Below are positions 57,061 through 64,000 of a stretch of DNA of 64,000 nucleotides, one piece after another. The stretch lies in contig CM043944.1 of NCBI GenBank assembly GCA_014529385.2, forward strand, positions 70,454,895 to 70,518,894, in the 5' to 3' direction. This DNA comes from Adiantum capillus-veneris. Lineage: Eukaryota > Streptophyta > Polypodiopsida > Polypodiales > Pteridaceae. The notes beneath the pieces are model-generated. The model saw only the letters and a program-made list of their open reading frames with translations, ran no database searches and was not told where the DNA came from. Positions within the stretch are counted from its first letter, which is position 1. Each line of letters starts with the position of its first letter. The position numbers and the translations under genes were made by a program.

Positions 57061-58020
57061 CCCTTTGTGGGACGCGTGTTTAACCTCACTATCCTATATT
57101 ATTGCAGTATTAGTGAAAACCATGATTAAATTGTCAATCCATGTGATGAAGCTGACTCGACTAGTGCATAGAGGCTACAAGATGGTGTCAATCTCTTGGA
57201 AAACAACTAACAACTCGCATCTAACTCATGCTACACTCAAGTGACAGAAATCACTAAAAGCCAATTGCTCATCGGCAAACAAATCATATCTGTTGCAGCA
57301 TCAAAAGACATCCAAACATAACGAAACTTCTGTACATGTTTATAAGACCTAAGTACACATGTTTATAGTCTCAAATCCCACTTTAGTTCAAGTGCCAAAA
57401 TCGCAATTATTAACAGCAATGGATTTTTGACCTAGTCGTTTTCGATCCAGAATGCATCTAAATGCTTAGCAACGATGCTCCAATACCTTGCCTATGTTTA
57501 GTTTTTAATTTAAAAGTGTAAATTCCTAGTTATGATGAAATTAGGCTGTGGGTCAGCGACGCCAAAAGCTACAAATTACTGTGAAGTGTTTACATCAATG
57601 CGTAGAGCTGCAGTTTCAATGCAACAGAGGCGACTGCAATGTGACAATTGGGGAGGGAGTAGGGAATGCGAGAAGGAGAGAGGTGAGCGCCGTTAGCTCA
57701 CACTGTGCTTTTCATTATCCAAAACTTAATAATAACTTATAAAAATTGGTTTTTATACCTTAGCCAAGGTTTTTGGTGGTCAAAACTAATAATCTAGGAG
57801 TTCTACCAAAGATGGGTAATGACAGGTTAATACACTCTGGAAGCTTCTAGCCTGGCTCATCAATTACAAGGTTTATACAAAAATTAGGAGTTACAATATT
57901 CTCGATTTATCAAAATTATAAGTGTTTTTACTATGAGAACTCCGAAAAATGGTATTCGTGGTATCTGTGTTAGCTTGCTGCTAACATTTCCCCCTCCTCG
58001 CCTGTGTCGTCCCTTGACAC
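57061..58020. other. No gene recognised
   Basis: Mixed AT-rich sequence with no coding or repeat signal that I can support. Confidence 0.55.
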
Positions 58021-58024
58021 AGAT

Positions 58025-58905
58025 TTATGGGCCGAAGTAGTCTTCAGGATGGCATGCGAGGTGGTCTTCAAGCACTGTTAGAGCTTTTTGATATCTGATT
58101 TTCCGTTCCTTATCTGGCACTTGCAAGCACTGCATAGTTACTTTGTTTTTCAGCTCCACTACTGAGTAGCCTACAAACCTTGAGGTCAGGTTGCTGATCA
58201 CTGGCGCAAATATCTCCGTTTGCCAAGTGAAGAATCCTATGTAGAACGCTTCCTTGAATGCCAACATATTGTGAGAAGGTAGAAACATGCATCTGGCATA
58301 GAAGCCATAGAGGACTTCTTAGGAAGGTTTGCCACTGAGATCATAGCCCCTTTGTTACCCTCGAGGAATGACATCCAAGGTTCACCTGCTTGCTCTGGCT
58401 CATTGAACACTTCGATGCAGGTGAGCAGCATTCAACAAATTTTATATAACATAACACATGACAAATATGGTAGACTTTTAAAGAATGACACGGCGCCCTT
58501 TAAGGTTTTCACCATGTATTCTTCAGTCGGTTGTCCCTTTTCTGGAGCAGGCAATCTGGGGTAATTCAGCCAAGTTGGCCGCTTCTTTAGTAGAGCCTCA
58601 TCTGCTATCCAGGTCCTTACTCTTGGTACATGACAGAAGGTAGGATCCTTTTGCAGGGCCGCAGGTGCTCTTGTGAACAGAATCAAGTACATGGGATTCT
58701 TGTTCAGCTAGCTCAACCTCCACTTCGGGTGGTCTTTATTTGCGTCCTCGACTTGCATGTCAGTGTAAAGCCTTTCTTTTACTTGCAGCAACTCAACTTT
58801 AATCAGAGGGTAGGGCAGGGATTGTTGGTGCCATTGCGCATTTGTTTGCTTGGGAGTGAGTTGTGTGACATTGACAGGATGAAGTACTCTTAGCTCCCAA
58901 TCCAT
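58025..58905 (-). pseudogene. Unknown protein, fragmented
   Basis: Minus-strand pieces in several frames: MDWELRVLHP ... LLQVKERLYTDMQVEDANKDHPKW, then ILFTRAPAALQKDPTFCHVPRVRTWIADEALLKKRPTWLNYPRLPAPEKGQPTEEYMVKTLKGAV (split here for clarity into neighbouring motifs TRAPAALQKDP, ADEALLKKRPTW and PAPEKGQPTEEY), then a C-terminal VGYSVVELKNKV ... ALTVLEDHLACHPEDYFGP. Composition is protein-like, but I do not recognise the family. It follows the coiled-coil ORF 58890-61536 on the same strand and may be its C-terminal part. Confidence 0.45.
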
Positions 58906-61536
58906 TGTTGCCTTCCCTGCTCATCTACCTCTTGTGTAAATTTTGCCTTCAGTGCATCTTCTTCAGCCATTGAGAGTTGGACCATGGGCATTGTGTTTGC
59001 TTCGGTAATTGGTACTTGAAATTCTTCCTTGCCATTCAGCTCTATTATTGATTGTGTCTCCATCTCAGCAAATGATACTGAGGGGATTTCTATCTGAGGT
59101 TGCTTCGAAGTGCCTGTCTCTTCTTGCGTTTCTATCTTTCCCTCTCTCAGTAGATGATTGACTCGTTTGAGTTCATCTATCTCCTTTAGCAGATTGTCTT
59201 CTCTTTGGACCCGCATCAAGGCCAGGTCTCTACGCTGAGACTGCTCTAATTTCAGCTCCAGTTTGAGGTCTTTATTCTTCTTTTCTAACGCCTTGTAGAC
59301 CTTGTCTGTTCCCTTGATCGAGGTGATGGTTGGATTCTCTTGTATTTGCCGCAAGAATACCGCATGATCATTGATTCTTTGTTCTGAGTACTGTAGGGAA
59401 GCATTGGCTACATCTAACTGTACTGGATCTTTTGAGCTGATAGGGTTGTAGATAGAAGTTCATTTGTAACTTCCGTCAGTTGATCATCCTTCGCTTTGCA
59501 TGCATTTGACAGTTTTGCAAGCAACTCACCCAGTTCCTCCATTTCTTTTTGTTGTTTATCTCTTGCGAGCTGATGTTGTTCAGCTTCCGCTCTTAACTCT
59601 TGCACTTGCCTCTGTAGATTGGTGATGACATTGAGTGTGTCGTCCACCTCCCCTTGGAGTGCGTCAATCACCATCTCTAACTCTTTGGCCGTGTGCTGAG
59701 ACCAAGTGTTGTTGAGCGAAGTCTTTCTATCATCTTCTGCATTTGCTTAGCATATTCTTTCACTTGTAGGATGACTTCATTATTCGATTGCCAATCTTTG
59801 CTTTGTGTTAGTTGTCTTGATGTATCTGCAGATTCTTTCACATCTAGCTTCTTCATGGTTGTTGGTTGTTGTTGTTGCCCTGGTGGCTGCTGATCTTTTT
59901 CTATTGAGGTAGAGGGTGTTTCCTCGGCCTCTTGTTCTCTTGTGTGCTCAAATTCTGTGGTGTCCTCTTCTGGTGCAAGATTGGTTGCCTTTTCTGTCTC
60001 TGGCTCTTTCTCTCTTTCCTTCTCTTGAGTAGAGATAACTGCTTATTGTGCTATTTCCACTGCTTCTTGTTGTTCAGGTTGTTGTGTAGATTCAATTGCT
60101 TTTTCCTGTTCAGGTTCTGCTTATTTTGTTGGCTCAGTTGTTGTGGTTCTAACTGTCGGTGATGGTGGTGGGCTCGGAATTGGGTGATCCCGGTGTTTAG
60201 AAACAGGAGAAGAGATGCGGGGAGACACATCACCTTGGGCATGTTGTGCTTCTCCTTGTGCAGTGGTTTCCTCTGCTCTCTTAAGCCCACTAGGCACCCA
60301 CTTTTCCGTGTCCTTTCCTTGCGCTTGGCGGCTGTGTTGGAATGAGTGTTTCTCTCTTTCAAATCGGGCTTGCTTTTGAACATGCTCTTCTTGGTGTGCT
60401 GTCACAGCTTTTCTCTTCATTTCTTCTCGTCGTGCTCTTTTTTCTTCATTATCCGAGCTCTCACTGCTGTGCCATTCCGGCGAGCTTTCAACGGACTCTT
60501 CATCTGACTTGTATGATCTTTTGGCAGATCTTGTAGCTCGAGGAGATGGTTGAGCTGACACTATCCAAGTGTTTTGATTTGGGACAGGTGGTAGGTTGTC
60601 AGCCATGTCGATGGCATGGTATGCAATTCTTGTCAACACCTCTGGTGCACCCAGGTATGTGATCTTTCCTTCTTTCTTTATTCCTTTCAAAGTGGTCAAG
60701 ACATATTGTGCATGGTCAACCAGTTTCCTAGTTGTTGACTTGAGGACTTGGGTGAAGGTGGTGGCAACCACATGGTTTGGCGTTGTATACCTTGGCGGCC
60801 TCTTCGCAAGGAAATGGAAGTGTTGGTGATATAACCTGGCTGGCTCTTCAACCTGTTTGTGAATAAGGTCTGCAAAGGTGGCCGCGACAGTTTCTTTTGT
60901 GAAAGTTCCGGCCGTCTTCCTATCCCTTGCTCTCATTGTCATTCCTTCTGTGGGCAGTCTGAGTGCTTCTACCACTATTTCCTTGGTGATCACCACTTCA
61001 ACTTTGTTCCTTTGTGGGTCAGAAATTTTCACAGTTCCATCTTCCTTGATCGTGGACAAAAGCTTGTAAGCTTTTTGGAAGTCCACTCTGCACGGCTCTT
61101 GTTCATAAAAATCCTTGAGTCCCAGCCGTCGGTTGGCATCTTTGGTTTTGGGCTTTGCGGCGACATCATACACTTCTTTTGGTAGGAGTTGCAACTCTAC
61201 CTAATGTCACTCCTCGCTCTTGAATCTGCCAGTGAACACTGTGGTGTTGTGCTCTTCAAGCTGTTCCTTTGAGAGATAGGTTGCCTTGGCGGTTTTGACT
61301 GAATCGGGGTCCAATTGGTATGCTGGTAGTTCTTGCAACTTTTCTTTCTGGTTGAGATTCTTCTTGGCCCTCTCTGCTGCTTGATGGCTTCTATTCAGTG
61401 AATAGAGTGTCAAAGTTAGCAGATTTGATGGATTTTTCTCCGAAATGTCCTTTAGTCTGAAATGCTGACAATCAAATTTTGAACAAGCATACATGCATAA
61501 AAACATGCAAGGAACAAAATTGTAAAGTTCAAACAA
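58890..61536 (-). pseudogene. Unknown large coiled-coil ORF, decayed
   Basis: Minus strand. The part 61536 to about 59690 keeps one frame but is cut by TGA (61209-61207), TAG (61203-61201) and two TAA (near 60122 and 60050), all explainable as C-to-T at CGA, CAG or CAA codons. A frameshift near 59690 leads to coiled-coil segments (59674-59414 and 59354-58890). Order of features: Lys/Glu-rich N-terminus, a globular part (about 61190-60580; VVITKEIVVEALRLP, HQHFHFLAKRPP), a charged Ser/Glu/Arg linker, a Gln/Glu-rich stretch and long heptad repeats. The globular part faintly resembles the plant-transposon-associated domains seen beside Ty3 elements. No function can be assigned. Confidence 0.5.
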
Positions 61537-61551
61537 AAATTTGCAACCAAA

Positions 61552-62151
61552 GTAAATAATCGCGATTATTTACAGCTGAGTAATTTCTCCAACTTTTTTC
61601 AAACTTGGCATCACAGGCTTGAAATATATACCAAATACATACACTGAGTGAAATACGGGCCCATTTGGATGCATAGAGTAAAAATGATACCAGATTTTGG
61701 TTTTAGGTCTCTGAAATAGTAGATATAATGGAAATTTGAGATTTTGAGCTCCAAATTGGTTCAAACTTGGCTAGTGGGCTTAACACATCATGTACTTTGG
61801 ATGTATGATAGCAAAATATCAAAATTGTCCCATTTTGGCTAGAAAGTAAATAATCACGATCATTAAAGTTTTCTACCAAAATCAACATTTTTTGTACAAA
61901 TTGGTTATGGGTATTGTATAGGCCTTGTGTATGTAATATGAGGTGATTTGGATCCAGAATTGTGGTCCATAATTCAAAAATTGACTTGCAAAGACTTCTT
62001 TGCATTTTTTGGCAATTTTCCAAGTTATAGGTGCTCATTTTGGCTCATACTTGATTTTTGGTATGTAATAGGTGTGTACACATGATAGGTGAGGTGATGA
62101 TACAATTTCCAAGCAAAAATAGTACAAAAGTAAATAATTGTGATTATTTAC
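61552..62151. repeat. Three spaced copies of a 22-bp palindrome
   Basis: GTAAATAATCGCGATTATTTAC (perfect palindrome) at 61552-61573, a degraded copy at 61846-61867, and GTAAATAATTGTGATTATTTAC at 62130-62151. Spacings are 294 and 284 bp, and the sequence around them (AAACTTGGC, ATTTTGG phrases) is loosely repeated, so this is probably an old tandem repeat of about 290 bp. Confidence 0.65.
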
Positions 62152-62273
62152 AGCAGTCACAATTTTCTTGCAAAACTTAAAAATTTTGACCTAAACACAT
62201 TCTATACACCTAAAACAAGTCCTAAATTTGGTCAAGTTTGTTTGCATCACTTTGTGCCTTGTCGACGTTGAAA

Positions 62274-62603
62274 TCACCGATATTTGTGACTACACTGCCT
62301 GTTGATTTGGTTTGTCACTTGTGAGGCTTTGGACTTGTCCGCAACATAGTCGTGAAGCAACTCATCCATTTCTGGCTCATTTGGAGTCAGTTTGACCTCG
62401 TATGTCGAATTTGACGCTTTGTAGCCTTCAAACCGTTTTCTGCTTTTCGAGGGATTTGCTTGATTGATTTCACGAAACCCATCATATACATTGTATATAA
62501 ATCTCGTAGGCAAGTTGTCCATGGAGTCAGAACCAAATTCTTGCATCTGCCAAAAGCCTAGCTTTTCTACTGGGGACCCCCTCGACCCCTGTCGAATGGT
62601 CAA
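62274..62603 (-). CDS. Unknown 109-codon ORF
   Basis: Minus-strand ORF MTIRQGSRGSPVEKLGF ... DNLPTRFIYNVYDGFREI ... NEPEMDELLHDYVADKSKA. It is upstream of the coiled-coil ORF on the same strand and has plausible protein composition, but I know no family. It could be a small leader ORF of a retroelement or an exon. Confidence 0.3.
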   Translation of the reverse strand: MTIRQGSRGSPVEKLGFWQMQEFGSDSMDNLPTRFIYNVYDGFREINQANPSKSRKRFEGYKASNSTYEVKLTPNEPEMDELLHDYVADKSKASQVTNQINRQCSHKYR

Positions 62604-64000
62604 CTGATGATATAGAAAGGTTCTATTTTATGTTAGGGCATGCTACAGTTTAAATCCCATCTGATTTGGTCAAGCTGACAAGCCGCTATGGTTAGTTTTT
62701 GGTCGTAGGTCTTCATGCACTGCTCTGATTCTAGGGTTTTTTCTAGGGGTTTAGACTAGCTACCGGCCGTACAAAATGGATCATTGATGAGTAAAGAACT
62801 TACCCCTCATGTCTTATGTGAGACGGCGCTGAAAACGAGCAACTGTAGACTCCGGAAAGTATGCGCGAAAGAGGTCGAAAAGCTCTCTTTGCAAGGTGAC
62901 AAGTGGAAATGAGGTTGTTTTATCTTACCTGGGATATCTATACCCGGACTTCCCGAACCACTTTTTCCCAGATTCCTCCGTTAGTCCTACTATGCCGTGA
63001 AATCTATGCTAGCCTCAAAACCTTCCCCGATCGGATTCCTGTAGCTCATTCTGCAAGAATTTTGCAAAAGTAGGTATGTCCGCCTAATTTAGGCTTCCTG
63101 CTTTCATCTTCTGATTTTATTGAAATTTTTTGTGCTTGTCCACCTTGTCTTTCTGATCACCACCGTGTCTTTCATTTTTCCATATGAGCTCCTTTGCTAT
63201 TTATTATTTATTTTTGACCTGTTTATTGAAAAAATCAAAGAAAATAACAAAATGCGCTAAAAAAGCAAAGTGAAAATCCAATAATTAAGAAAATCCATTG
63301 AAAAACACAGCTTTATTGTTTTTTGTTGGATTTCTTCATTTTTAAGTCTCATTATCAAGAAAAATGATGAAAAATAACCAAAAAGGACTATTTTTTAATG
63401 ATTTTCTGATAGTATATACATTATTTACACTCCATTGAACTTTTCCTTGATGATGAATTATAAGGGCATTATTAGATAATTTTGCAAAAAAATCACACAT
63501 TAACATCGAACTTTTTCCTCCCTCTTCAAACATTGCCCTTAATTACTTAGTGCCCTTCCACCCCTCCTAGATAGCATACTCCGGGACGACTGTGTGCATG
63601 GGTTGAACAATTGTGTCTTATGCATAGATTTGGTTGGCTCTACCATGCTTTGAAGATCAATGCAATTCAAACCACTATGTTGTGCAAGAGCTGGGTCTTG
63701 AGTAATTAACTCAAGGGTTTCTGATGTCGAGGCTTTCTGATGCTGTCTTCCAAAGAGCAAATCTTGTAGCTTGTGTGCTCTCTATTTGATCGTACCATCA
63801 GGATGCTTCAGCACGCTGATTGCGTGAGCTCTTGGTAGCACTTTTGACTGTTGTCAAGCCTTTTCGCACCATTGGTAGGTTGGTTTGCTTGGTGTGGTAT
63901 GGTGTGGTGGAGTCTTTTGAGACTTAACTCTCTATTGCTTGATTGGTTTTACGGTTTGTGGAGAAGATAAGTGCTCCTTTTTCTGCCAAATCCATTTCAA
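62604..64000. other. No gene recognised; possible LTR end near 62,830
   Basis: On the minus strand the sequence CGTTTTCA then GCGCCGTCTCACA (62834-62817) resembles an LTR end followed by a GCGCCGTCT-type primer binding site of plant Ty3 elements, which would make the unknown ORFs to the left the interior of such an element. No matching second LTR is in the window, so this stays weak. Confidence 0.25.

Noticed and set aside
63539-63760. 73-codon minus ORF as a gene
   Set aside because: No recognisable domain, conservation or context; length is within chance expectation.

Overview
The window looks like nuclear DNA of a large, repeat-rich land-plant genome. Almost everything in it is transposable element. 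The only host gene I can support is three exons of an intraflagellar-transport gene (IFT144/WDR19-like) on the minus strand. Plants keep that gene only where sperm are flagellated, so a fern or another plant with motile sperm is more likely than a flowering plant. The presence of chromoviruses, copia elements, CACTA elements and LINEs fits this; the species is my inference.

Region 1-14.9 kb is a head-to-tail array of five LINE copies of one family on the plus strand: one entering from the left edge, two near full length, and two 5'-truncated. Each copy with a preserved 3' end finishes in the same hairpin followed by a (CT)n tract, and each new copy starts directly in the CT tract of the one before. 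ORF1 and ORF2 lie in one reading frame separated by a single UGA, and the ORF2 C-terminus carries a PCNA-interaction-type motif in all five copies.

Region 15-28 kb is the IFT144 gene, read right to left. A truncated copia element (15.5-18.6 kb) lies downstream of the exon at 18.74-18.96 kb. An 8.3-kb intron between the exons at 27.6 and 19.3 kb contains a complete 6.2-kb LTR element (19881-26121, target duplication TAAGT). That element encodes gag and protease, but in place of the rest of pol it carries a proline-coding G/C-rich minisatellite and fragments of two host genes, alpha-tubulin and DGAT2.

Region 29.8-52.1 kb is a four-level nest. An old CACTA element (B) was hit by a chromovirus now reduced to a solo LTR (target duplication CGCAC). 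That solo LTR was hit in opposite orientation by a full chromovirus of the same family (TAGAC). The 3' LTR of this chromovirus was then hit by a second CACTA element (A, target duplication GGT). The intact 5' LTR of the chromovirus preserves the empty CACTA target site.

Region 52-64 kb is AT-rich DNA with a third solo LTR of the chromovirus family (54184-55823, GATGT), a copia pol remnant, a decayed minus-strand coiled-coil ORF set of unknown function, and three spaced 22-bp palindromes. Many disabling stops across unrelated elements look like C-to-T or G-to-A transitions (CAG to TAG, CGA to TGA, TGG to TAG/TGA), as expected from decay of methylated DNA.
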